A stretch of 59,008 bases of DNA, from NCBI GenBank assembly GCA_017651265.1, contig JAGCDO010000052.1, positions 1 through 59,008 on the forward strand, read 5' to 3'. Positions 25,678 to 32,585 of the stretch are shown here, in pieces. Numbering within the stretch: position 1 is the first letter of the stretch; the number at the start of each line of letters is the position of its first letter. The position numbers and the translations under genes were made by a program. The notes beneath the pieces were generated by a model. The model did no database searches. It had not been told where the DNA came from and worked only from the letters and a program-made list of their open reading frames with translations. Origin of the DNA: Prevotella sp. GTDB lineage: Bacteria > Bacteroidota > Bacteroidia > Bacteroidales > Bacteroidaceae.

Positions 25678-26280
25678 ATGAAAAAGATTGTTTATATATT
25701 GATGATGCTTGTTATCGCCATCAGTACTCAGGCACAAACAGCCACACAGGCACGACAGATTCTCGACAAGACTGCGGCTGTGGTAGGTAACAAGAACGGC
25801 GCACAAGCCAAGTTCTCCATGAGCGGAAAGTATGGCAATGCCACAGGAACCATCTATGTCAAAGGTAACAAATTCTGTGCTCATACCGAAAAAGCCACGG
25901 TGTGGTACGACGGGAAGACACAGTGGACGCTGAACAAGCAGGCCGAAGAGGTAAGTGTAAGTACTCCTACGGAAGCGCAGCAGCAGGCTATGAACCCCTA
26001 TACCTTTATTAATATATACAAGAACGGCTTTACGATGAGCAGTAAGACCGTTAGCGGGAAGTACGAGGTGCATCTCACCGCACAGAACCAGAAGCGTACC
26101 ATCAAGGAAATGTACCTGACAATCGACAAGAGCTATAAGCCCACACAGGTGAAGATGCGTACAGAGAAAGGCTGGACAGTGATCAACATCTCGAATTTCC
26201 AGACGAAGAAGCTCAGTGATTCATTCTTCGCCTTCCGCTCAAAAGATTATCCCAATGCAGAGGTTATCGACCTCCGTTAA
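25678..26280 (+). CDS. LolA-like outer-membrane lipoprotein carrier
   Basis: A protein of 200 residues with a signal peptide (ending STQAQ). The mature part shows the LolA pattern: QARQILDKTAAVV, a chain of beta strands (AKFSMSGKYGNATGTIYVKGNKF, VWYDGKTQWTLNKQAEEVSVSTPTEAQQ, NPYTFINIYKNGF), then YLTIDKSYKPTQVKMRTEKGWTVINISNFQTKKLSDSFFAF. It would carry lipoproteins across the periplasm. It is 67 bp after ftsK with no -7 element in between, so probably co-transcribed. Confidence 0.85.
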   Translation: MKKIVYILMMLVIAISTQAQTATQARQILDKTAAVVGNKNGAQAKFSMSGKYGNATGTIYVKGNKFCAHTEKATVWYDGKTQWTLNKQAEEVSVSTPTEAQQQAMNPYTFINIYKNGFTMSSKTVSGKYEVHLTAQNQKRTIKEMYLTIDKSYKPTQVKMRTEKGWTVINISNFQTKKLSDSFFAFRSKDYPNAEVIDLR

Positions 26281-26295
26281 TCCATTTATTATTCT

Positions 26296-27795
26296 ATGAA
26301 TCGTTATCAACTATTCAAGGAACTGCGTCGCCATGTGAAACTGAGTGAAAAACGCAGTCCTGTGTATGAGCAGAACAAAACCGCCAAGACCATCATCTAT
26401 CTGATGGGAGGTTTCATGGTGATGTATCTGATCTTTATCTCAGTCATGTTCGCCATGATTGCCAACAGTTCACGTTCTTTCACAGCCTGCGAGTTTATCT
26501 TCGGATTACTGCCCTTCTTTCTTACGGCAGATTTCCTGTTTAGGTTTCTGGGGCAGCAGACACCCGCACAGCTGATTAAGCCCTATATCCTACTCCCCAT
26601 CCCTAAATATGTTTGTGTGGAGAGTTTCATACTTTCAAGTATGATTACACCCAACAACCTGATATGGTTGTGCATCACGATTCCCTACGCCTTCATGTCC
26701 ATCCTCTTCAGTAGCGGATTCTGGGCAGCTTTGGGTTTCATCGTCGGCTTCCAGCTGATTATCATCATCAACAGTCAGAACTACATGCTCTGGCGTACCC
26801 TCATCACGAAGAAGATCTGGTGGTGGATAGCTCCTATCATCATCTATGGAGCCATGTTCCTGCCATGGATCATCAAGGACTTCGATGCGATGTTCGACAG
26901 TTTTGCCCTCATTGGTGAAGGAGTCGCCTCATGGAACATCCTGTATTATCTGGGCATCTTCGCTGTCCTCGCACTGTTCTTCTTCATCAACCGCGAGGTG
27001 CAGTACCATGTTACCTACACCGAGTCAACCGAATCCAAGAACACACAGTTGAAGACCGTCACGGAATTCCGGCTGTTTGAGCGTTTCGGTGAGATGGGCG
27101 AATACCTGAAGCTGGAGATCAAGAGTATCATGCGTAACAAGAACATGCGCAACTCGTTCCTCTATAGTACGATCTTCACCGTCATGCTCAGTCTGGTCAT
27201 TTCCTACACAGAGATATATGACGGCAATTTCACTTCCAAGTTCTTTATGGTATATGTTTTCATCATCAATGGCGGTATGCTGTTGGTGAGAATCATGGGA
27301 GCAGAAGGAAACTATATCGACGGACTGATGATTCACAAGGAGAATATCTTGCAACTGCTGCATGCCAAGTATTATTTCTACTGTGCTTTGCTACTGTTGC
27401 CGTTTATCATCATGATACCCACCTTGTTCATGGGTAAATATACCCTCCTGATGCTCATCGCCATGATGGCATTCGCAGCCGGACCGGTATTCTTTATGCT
27501 CATGCAAATGGCGGTATGGAACAAGCAGACCGTTCCTTTGAACAGTAAGCTGGTTAGTAAGGGAAATGTAGAGAGTAACTGGTTTGCCTTTGGTGTGGAG
27601 ATGGCCGCGATGTTTGCACCCGTAGCCATCATCAGTATCCTGCAAGCGTTCATGAGCGAGACAGCCACCTATGCCACTATGTTGATCATCGGTCTGCTCT
27701 TCATCGCCACGCACAACATCTGGCTGCGCAATATCTACCAGCGGTTTATGGTAAGGCGATATGAGAACATGGAAAGCTTCAGGGCCACCAGATAA
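26296..27795 (+). CDS. DUF5687-family membrane protein (ABC-2-like permease)
   Basis: A protein of 499 residues, almost entirely membrane-embedded, with about twelve hydrophobic segments and a soluble region near residues 235-285 (TESTESKNTQLKTVTEFRLFERFGEMGEYLKLEIKSIMRNKNMRNSF). This matches DUF5687 proteins of Bacteroidota, usually paired with an ABC ATPase. No ATPase gene is adjacent here: the LolA-like gene is 15 bp upstream and a tRNA is downstream. Substrate unknown. Confidence 0.75.
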   Translation: MNRYQLFKELRRHVKLSEKRSPVYEQNKTAKTIIYLMGGFMVMYLIFISVMFAMIANSSRSFTACEFIFGLLPFFLTADFLFRFLGQQTPAQLIKPYILLPIPKYVCVESFILSSMITPNNLIWLCITIPYAFMSILFSSGFWAALGFIVGFQLIIIINSQNYMLWRTLITKKIWWWIAPIIIYGAMFLPWIIKDFDAMFDSFALIGEGVASWNILYYLGIFAVLALFFFINREVQYHVTYTESTESKNTQLKTVTEFRLFERFGEMGEYLKLEIKSIMRNKNMRNSFLYSTIFTVMLSLVISYTEIYDGNFTSKFFMVYVFIINGGMLLVRIMGAEGNYIDGLMIHKENILQLLHAKYYFYCALLLLPFIIMIPTLFMGKYTLLMLIAMMAFAAGPVFFMLMQMAVWNKQTVPLNSKLVSKGNVESNWFAFGVEMAAMFAPVAIISILQAFMSETATYATMLIIGLLFIATHNIWLRNIYQRFMVRRYENMESFRATR

Positions 27796-27870
27796 GAGAT
27801 GAAAGATAGAGATAAATAGACTTTTTTGAAAAAAGTTCAGAAAATATTTGGTGGTTTCAGAAAAAGGCAG

Positions 27871-27879
27871 TACCTTTGC
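27871..27879 (+). promoter_or_regulatory. Promoter for tRNA-Lys: -33 TTTG and -7 TACCTTTGC
   Basis: TTTG at 27847-27850 and TACCTTTGC at 27871-27879, separated by 20 bp, place transcription start about 40 bp before the tRNA. An A/T-rich perfect palindrome (27820-27836) upstream may end the DUF5687 transcript. Confidence 0.7.
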
Positions 27880-27921
27880 ACACGCAATTCGGGAAGCATC
27901 CCCATTGCACCCGACAAAGAT

Positions 27922-27994
27922 GCGCTTGTAGCTCAGTTGGTAGAGCACCTGACTCTTAATCAGGGTGTCCAGGGTTCGACCCCCTGCAGGCGTA
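27922..27994 (+). tRNA. tRNA-Lys, anticodon CTT
   Basis: A 73-nt cloverleaf: acceptor GCGCTTG/CAGGCGT (with two G-U pairs), D arm GCTC-AGTTGGTA-GAGC, anticodon arm CCTGA-CTCTTAA-TCAGG with anticodon CTT, variable loop GTGTC, T arm CAGGG-TTCGACC-CCCTG, discriminator A. CCA is not encoded. Flanked by its own promoter and terminator, so it is a single-gene unit. Confidence 0.95.
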
Positions 27995-28028
27995 CGAAGG
28001 CAACCATTTAGGTTGCCTTTTTTCGTAC
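27992..28028 (+). terminator. Intrinsic terminator after tRNA-Lys
   Basis: AAGGCAACC-ATTTA-GGTTGCCTT followed by a T-run. The outer bases GTACGA and TCGTAC extend the stem, so the whole element is nearly symmetrical and its 5' arm begins inside the last bases of the tRNA. Confidence 0.85.
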
Positions 28029-28132
28029 CTAAAAATAACGATTAGAGAAAGAACCATGGCCTTTTATCATCATTTCTAGGTATTTTCTCTTCCTTTTATT
28101 GTTCTGCAACCCAGTTGCATCAAAAAAATGTG

Positions 28133-28141
28133 TACCTTTGC
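28133..28141 (+). promoter_or_regulatory. -7 promoter element TACCTTTGC for feoAB
   Basis: Consensus match 19 bp before the ATG at 28160. A small perfect palindrome GCAAC-CCA-GTTGC (28106-28118) lies in the -33 region and could be an operator; it does not look like a Fur box. Confidence 0.65.
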
Positions 28142-28159
28142 AGAAAAATAGAACAGGCG

Positions 28160-30559
28160 ATGAAGTTATCTGAACTAAACACCGGTGAAAAAGGTGTCAT
28201 TGTAAAAGTATCCGGACATGGTGGTTTCCGTAAGCGTATCATCGAGATGGGATTCATCAAAGGTAAGATGGTGGAAGTCTTACAGAACGCACCGTTGCAA
28301 GACCCCGTGAAATACAAGATCATGGGTTACGAGCTATCATTACGTCATAGCGAGGCCCGTCAGATAGAGGTCGTCTCTGAGAAGGAATTCCTGAAGGAAC
28401 AGGAAGGAAAAGAAGAGAGTCTGCAGGTGGAATACGAGGAGAAGCAGATGGAGAAGCAGTTACATTCGGCTGCCCTGAAACGTCGTCGTACCATCAACAT
28501 CGCCTTGGTAGGTAATCCCAACTGTGGAAAGACCTCCCTGTTCAACTTCGCCTCTGGTGCTCACGAACGAGTGGGAAACTACAGTGGCGTGACGGTAGAT
28601 GCAAAGGAAGGTGTTGCCGAGTATAAGGGTTATCGTTTCAATATCGTCGACCTCCCCGGCACCTACTCCCTAAGCGCCTACAGTCCGGAGGAGTTATATG
28701 TCCGTAAACAGATTGTAGAGAAGACCCCCGATATCATCATCAACGTCATCGACTCCAGTAACCTGGAGCGCAACCTGTATCTCACTACGCAGCTCATCGA
28801 TATGAACCTACGCATTGTCGGGGCATTAAATATGTTTGATGAGATGGAAGACCGAGGCGACCAGTTGGATCCCAACCAGTTGGGAGAGTTGCTGGGATTC
28901 CCCATGGTGCCTACCGTGTTTAAGAGCGGTCGAGGTGTGGACCAGTTGTTCCAGACCATCATCCAAGTGTATGAAGGCAAGTTCCGTCAGCACAAGATTC
29001 GTCACTTGCATATCAATCACGGTACCTATATAGAACAAGGTATAGAAGCCATCCAGAAATACTTGAAGAGCGACCACGATATCCGTCTGCGCTTCTCCAC
29101 CCGTTATCTTGCCATTAAGTTGTTAGAGATGGACAAGGACATTGAGCGCATCATTGCCGACATGCCCCAGAAGGAGCAGATCCTGAAGACCCGCGATAAG
29201 GCAGCAGCCATCATCAAGGAAGAGACAAAGGAAGACAGTGAGACAGCCATTATGAATGCGAAGTATGGCTTCATCCATGGTGCCTTGGAAGAGGTGGGTT
29301 ATCAGGAAGGACATAAAAAGGACACTTATGAGATGACCCACGCCCTTGATGCAATCATTACCCATAAATGGTTGGGATTCCCGTTGTTCTTCCTTTTCCT
29401 CTATCTGATGTTCGAGGTGACCTTCACCATCGGTCAGTACCCTATGGACTGGATTGACGCTGGTGTAGGCATGTTATCCGACTGGCTGAACAACGTCTTG
29501 CCCGACGGTCCGGTGAAAGCCATGATCGTGGATGGTGCCATAGCAGGTGTCGGTGCCGTCATCATCTTCCTGCCGCAGATCCTGATCCTCTATACCTTCA
29601 TCTCCTTCATGGAAGACTCCGGTTATATGGCGCGTGCCGCCTTTATCATGGATAAGATCATGCACAAGATGGGCATTCACGGTAAGTCGTTCATCCCTTT
29701 AATCATGGGCTTCGGCTGTAATGTCCCTGCGGTGATGGCCACAAGGACCATTGAGAGCAGACGCAGCCGACTCATCACCATGCTCGTTCTTCCGCTGATG
29801 AGCTGTTCTGCCCGATTACCCATCTATATCATGATTGTCGGCACCTTCTTTGCCGTGAAATACCAGAGTGCCATCATGATTGCGCTCTATGCCATCGGTA
29901 TCCTACTGGCCGTTGTCATGAGTCGTGTATTCAGTCGTTGGGTGGTGAAAGGTGAAGACACCCCGTTTGTGATGGAGCTCCCACCCTATCGTTTCCCCAC
30001 GGTGAAAGCCATCACCCGTCATACATGGGAGAAAGGAAAGCAGTATCTGAAGAAGATGGGAGGTATCATCCTCGTGGCCAGCATCATCGTATGGGCATTA
30101 GGTTACTTCCCCCATCACGAAGAGTTGCCACAACAGCAGCAACAGGAGCAGAGCTATATCGGAAGGATAGGTAAAACCATTGAACCTATCTTCCGTCCTC
30201 AAGGTTTCGACTGGAAACTCGACGTGAGTCTGATTGCCGGTGTTGGCGCCAAGGAGATCGTTGCCTCAACGATGGGTGTGCTCTATGCCGACGATGAAGA
30301 AGTAGCTGATGAGAATGTCGATAACAAGAGTGAACGTTATGCGAACCTCCGTCAGAAGATGGAAGCCGACGGTATCACCCCGTTGATAGCCTTTGCCTAC
30401 CTGCTGTTCGTCCTGATCTATTTCCCCTGTATCGCCACCATTGCGGCCATCAAGGGAGAGACAGGCTCATGGAAGTGGGCCCTGTTTGCAGCGTGCTACA
30501 CCACCGCCTTGGCATGGGTGGTATCTGCAGTAGTCTATCAAGTGGGAAGTCTTTTTTAA
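28160..30559 (+). CDS. feoB: Ferrous iron transporter, FeoA-FeoB fusion
   Basis: A protein of 799 residues. Residues 1-75 are a FeoA SH3-like domain (MKLSELNTGEKGVIVKVSGHGGFRKRIIEMGF). After a charged linker comes the FeoB G-domain with G1 GNPNCGKTSLFN, VTVDAKEGVAEY and DLPGTYSLSAYSPEE. The membrane part has two Gate regions (FGCNVPAVMATRTIESRRSRLITMLVLPLMSCSARLPIY; VASIIVWALGYFP). It imports Fe2+ at the inner membrane. The ATG at 28160 is chosen because the promoter lies inside the longer frame. The FeoA fusion is common in Bacteroidota. Confidence 0.95.
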   Translation: MKLSELNTGEKGVIVKVSGHGGFRKRIIEMGFIKGKMVEVLQNAPLQDPVKYKIMGYELSLRHSEARQIEVVSEKEFLKEQEGKEESLQVEYEEKQMEKQLHSAALKRRRTINIALVGNPNCGKTSLFNFASGAHERVGNYSGVTVDAKEGVAEYKGYRFNIVDLPGTYSLSAYSPEELYVRKQIVEKTPDIIINVIDSSNLERNLYLTTQLIDMNLRIVGALNMFDEMEDRGDQLDPNQLGELLGFPMVPTVFKSGRGVDQLFQTIIQVYEGKFRQHKIRHLHINHGTYIEQGIEAIQKYLKSDHDIRLRFSTRYLAIKLLEMDKDIERIIADMPQKEQILKTRDKAAAIIKEETKEDSETAIMNAKYGFIHGALEEVGYQEGHKKDTYEMTHALDAIITHKWLGFPLFFLFLYLMFEVTFTIGQYPMDWIDAGVGMLSDWLNNVLPDGPVKAMIVDGAIAGVGAVIIFLPQILILYTFISFMEDSGYMARAAFIMDKIMHKMGIHGKSFIPLIMGFGCNVPAVMATRTIESRRSRLITMLVLPLMSCSARLPIYIMIVGTFFAVKYQSAIMIALYAIGILLAVVMSRVFSRWVVKGEDTPFVMELPPYRFPTVKAITRHTWEKGKQYLKKMGGIILVASIIVWALGYFPHHEELPQQQQQEQSYIGRIGKTIEPIFRPQGFDWKLDVSLIAGVGAKEIVASTMGVLYADDEEVADENVDNKSERYANLRQKMEADGITPLIAFAYLLFVLIYFPCIATIAAIKGETGSWKWALFAACYTTALAWVVSAVVYQVGSLF

Positions 30560-30592
30560 GTGAGAAGTGATAAGTATGATTACTTCTCACTT
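30558..30592. terminator. Inverted repeat spanning the stop codons of feoB and the YkvA-like gene
   Basis: AAGTGAGAAGT (30558-30568) and ACTTCTCACTT (30582-30592) are perfect 11-bp inverted copies with a 13-nt loop. The left arm starts in the feoB stop codon and the right arm encodes the last residues of the YkvA-like protein. It may end transcripts from both sides, although neither side has a good U-tract. Confidence 0.5.
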
Positions 30593-30972
30593 TCAAACAG
30601 TCCGTCAATCTCTTCGATCTCGTCCTCGTCGAACCATTTGCTCAGACGTTCACGGGCTTTGGTCTTGACATCGTCGCTGACATTGCCCCACACCTTCTGT
30701 AACACATAGACCAAAACGCCGAGGTCGTCACCAAGACCTACAATAGGAATAGCATCGGGCACCACGTCCAGCGGACTGATCAGGTAGCCCAGTGCACCGA
30801 TGATAATGGCTTTATCCTTTACCGATACCGAATCGCTCTGAAGGGTATAGTACAGTATCAGCGCAGCATATACCAGCTTTGCGCCTGCCCTTTTAGCTAT
30901 TCTCGATATCTTCTCTACAAACGCCGTCTTCGAGAATCTGTTCGAATACTGCATGAAATCAGGTAACTCCAT
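30580..30972 (-). CDS. YkvA/DUF1232-family membrane-associated protein
   Basis: A protein of 130 residues. The DUF1232 core is clear: KLVYAALILYYTLQSDSVSVKDKAIIIGALGYLISPLDVVPDAIPIVGLGDDLGVLVYVLQKVW, with the hydrophobic region and conserved SPLDxxPDxIPxxGxxDD motif. Function unknown. The ATG at 30972 is chosen: the longer frame begins with a TTG at 31011 that lies inside a -7 promoter element. Confidence 0.8.
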   Translation of the reverse strand: MELPDFMQYSNRFSKTAFVEKISRIAKRAGAKLVYAALILYYTLQSDSVSVKDKAIIIGALGYLISPLDVVPDAIPIVGLGDDLGVLVYVLQKVWGNVSDDVKTKARERLSKWFDEDEIEEIDGLFESEK

Positions 30973-31007
30973 ATCTATCGGTTTTGATGGTTCATACTTT
31001 TGAGACG

Positions 31008-31016
31008 ACAAAAGTA
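31008..31016 (-). promoter_or_regulatory. -7 promoter element TACTTTTGT for the YkvA-like gene
   Basis: Minus-strand match to TAnnTTTG, about 36 bp before the ATG at 30972. Confidence 0.6.
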
Positions 31017-31110
31017 ATAAAAAGATTAAAACCTTGCAAATGATTTGGCAAATATCAAGAAAAACATGCGAATTTCATCAAAAAAGTTTGGAACTTATGG
31101 TTATTTTTCC

Positions 31111-31119
31111 TATCTTTGC
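31111..31119 (+). promoter_or_regulatory. ribE: Promoter for ribE: -33 TTTG and -7 TATCTTTGC
   Basis: TTTG (31087-31090) and TATCTTTGC (31111-31119) are 20 bp apart, an ideal Bacteroidota promoter. The ATG is 221 bp further on, leaving a long leader. Confidence 0.75.
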
Positions 31120-31125
31120 AATAGA

Positions 31126-31320
31126 AAAAGGGCCGTATCGGTTCGATCGGGATACTCATCAAATAACATCGAAAACCGAGAAGGTTTCTCTTGCTAATGG
31201 CGGGCCATATAAAGCGCGAAAGCGGCTAAGCTGTAAAGCCGGTGGATTACAAAGGCGGAGAGCACTCAAATCATTTCTACTCGGAGTTTCATCACATCAT
31301 CGATACGGCTTCCTTTTTTT
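31126..31320 (+). ncRNA. Structured leader RNA upstream of ribE (possible cis-regulatory RNA)
   Basis: GCCGTATCG (31132-31140) and CGATACGGC (31301-31309) are perfect complements 160 nt apart and would close the whole domain. Within it are GTTCGAT/ATCG-AA-AACC, GAGAA-GGT-TTCTC (31178-31190), a CGC-GAAA-GCG tetraloop (31215-31224) and GGCT/AGCC. A run of seven T follows the closing helix by 4 nt (31314-31320), so the closing helix could also act as a terminator stem. It does not match the FMN (RFN) riboswitch or other classes I could recall. Confidence 0.5.
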
Positions 31321-31340
31321 CCACTTTATCATTAATAGTT

Positions 31341-31943
31341 ATGTTTTCCGGTATCATAGAAGAATTTGCAACGGTTGTGGCCATCAGGCACGACCAAGAG
31401 AATATTGACTTTACACTGACCTGTTCGTTCGTAGATGAACTGGGCATCGATCAGAGTGTGGCGCATAACGGGGTTTGTCTGACCGTCGTGAAGATCGAAG
31501 ACAACACCTATACGGTAACTGCCATGAAGGAAACGCTGGAGCGTTCAAACCTTGGACTTCTTCAAATAGGTGATAAAGTCAATGTGGAACGGTCGATGCT
31601 CATGAACGGCCGACTTGACGGACATATCGTTCAAGGTCATGTGGATATGACCGCCGAGTGCGTGCAAGTTGAAGACGCCGAAGGTAGTACCTACTTCACA
31701 TTCAAGTATGTCTATGATAAGGAGATGGCCAAACGCGGGTATTTCACGGTTGACAAAGGAAGTGTCACGGTCAATGGCGTCTCGCTTACCGTCTGCAACC
31801 CCACCGAAGACACCTTTCAGGTGGCCATCATCCCCTACACCTTTGAGCACACCAACTTCTGCGATATCCGTGTCGGCACAAAGGTAAACCTGGAGTTTGA
31901 CATTCTTGGTAAGTACATTGCCCGACTGCAATCGCTGGTATAA
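31341..31943 (+). CDS. ribE: Riboflavin synthase, alpha subunit
   Basis: A protein of 200 residues starting at the conserved MFSGIIEEFATVVAI. Two lumazine-binding repeats are visible: SVAHNGVCLTVV...GDKVNVERSMLMNGRLDGHIVQGHVD and KGSVTVNGVSLTVCN...GTKVNLEFDILGKYIARL. It disproportionates two molecules of 6,7-dimethyl-8-ribityllumazine to riboflavin. The longer frame (from 31242) was rejected since it reads the structured leader. It directly abuts the convergent phosphatase gene with no spacer. Confidence 0.95.
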   Translation: MFSGIIEEFATVVAIRHDQENIDFTLTCSFVDELGIDQSVAHNGVCLTVVKIEDNTYTVTAMKETLERSNLGLLQIGDKVNVERSMLMNGRLDGHIVQGHVDMTAECVQVEDAEGSTYFTFKYVYDKEMAKRGYFTVDKGSVTVNGVSLTVCNPTEDTFQVAIIPYTFEHTNFCDIRVGTKVNLEFDILGKYIARLQSLV

Positions 31944-32585
31944 TCAGATATCAAGCAGTTCGTGCGGTGTTGTGACAAATGTCGTAGCACCATGCGCCAG
32001 CAGAAAATCCTTATCACGGAATCCCCACAGCACACTGATACAAGGCAGACCGCTATTCATGGCGGTCTGTATATCTACATCGCTGTCACCCACATATACG
32101 GCATGGCTGCAATCAGCCTTTAGTCTGCGTAACGCCTCCTCCACCGTATCGGGTGCCGGTTTCTTTCGAATATCCTCCCGCTCTCCGATAGCCACGTCAA
32201 CCAGACCAGCGAAGAAATGACTGCACAGATCCTCGGTGGCCTTATAGAACTTGTTGCTGACCACCGCTATCAGCTTTCCTTCATCCTTCAGGGCACGAAG
32301 CATATCCATGATTCCCGGATAAGGTTCCGTCGTATCCAAGCCATGATGAAGATAATGATTGCGAAACTCCTGATACACTTCTGCAAACCGCGGATTATCG
32401 GTACCCTCAGGAACAGCCCGTTCCATGAGCTTCTTCACGCCGTTTCCCACGAACCATCGCACCTCCTCAATCGTTCTTTCCGGCATCTCCGCCCAGCGAA
32501 GAGCATGGTTCACGCTGGCTGTCAGATCTCTCAAGGTATCCAACAACGTACCGTCCAGGTCGAATACATATACGTCGTAACTCAT
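31944..32585 (-). CDS. HAD-superfamily phosphatase (phosphoglycolate phosphatase-like)
   Basis: A protein of 213 residues. Motif I DLDGTLLDTL gives the nucleophile Asp, VVSNKFYKATEDL is motif II, the Lys of KKPAPDTVEEAL is motif III and GDSDVDIQTAMNSG is motif IV. A helical cap follows motif I. The substrate is probably a small phosphorylated metabolite such as phosphoglycolate. Its ATG overlaps the stop of the GH77-like gene (ATGA), so the two are translationally coupled. Confidence 0.85.
   Translation of the reverse strand: MSYDVYVFDLDGTLLDTLRDLTASVNHALRWAEMPERTIEEVRWFVGNGVKKLMERAVPEGTDNPRFAEVYQEFRNHYLHHGLDTTEPYPGIMDMLRALKDEGKLIAVVSNKFYKATEDLCSHFFAGLVDVAIGEREDIRKKPAPDTVEEALRRLKADCSHAVYVGDSDVDIQTAMNSGLPCISVLWGFRDKDFLLAHGATTFVTTPHELLDI

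Noticed and set aside
27820-27836. Operator for tRNA-Lys
   Set aside because: ACTTTTTT-G-AAAAAAGT is a perfect but purely A/T palindrome; more likely a weak end-of-transcript stem for the DUF5687 gene or chance.
31126-31340. FMN (RFN) riboswitch upstream of ribE
   Set aside because: The conserved RFN blocks were looked for and not found, so the leader is reported only as an unclassified structured RNA.
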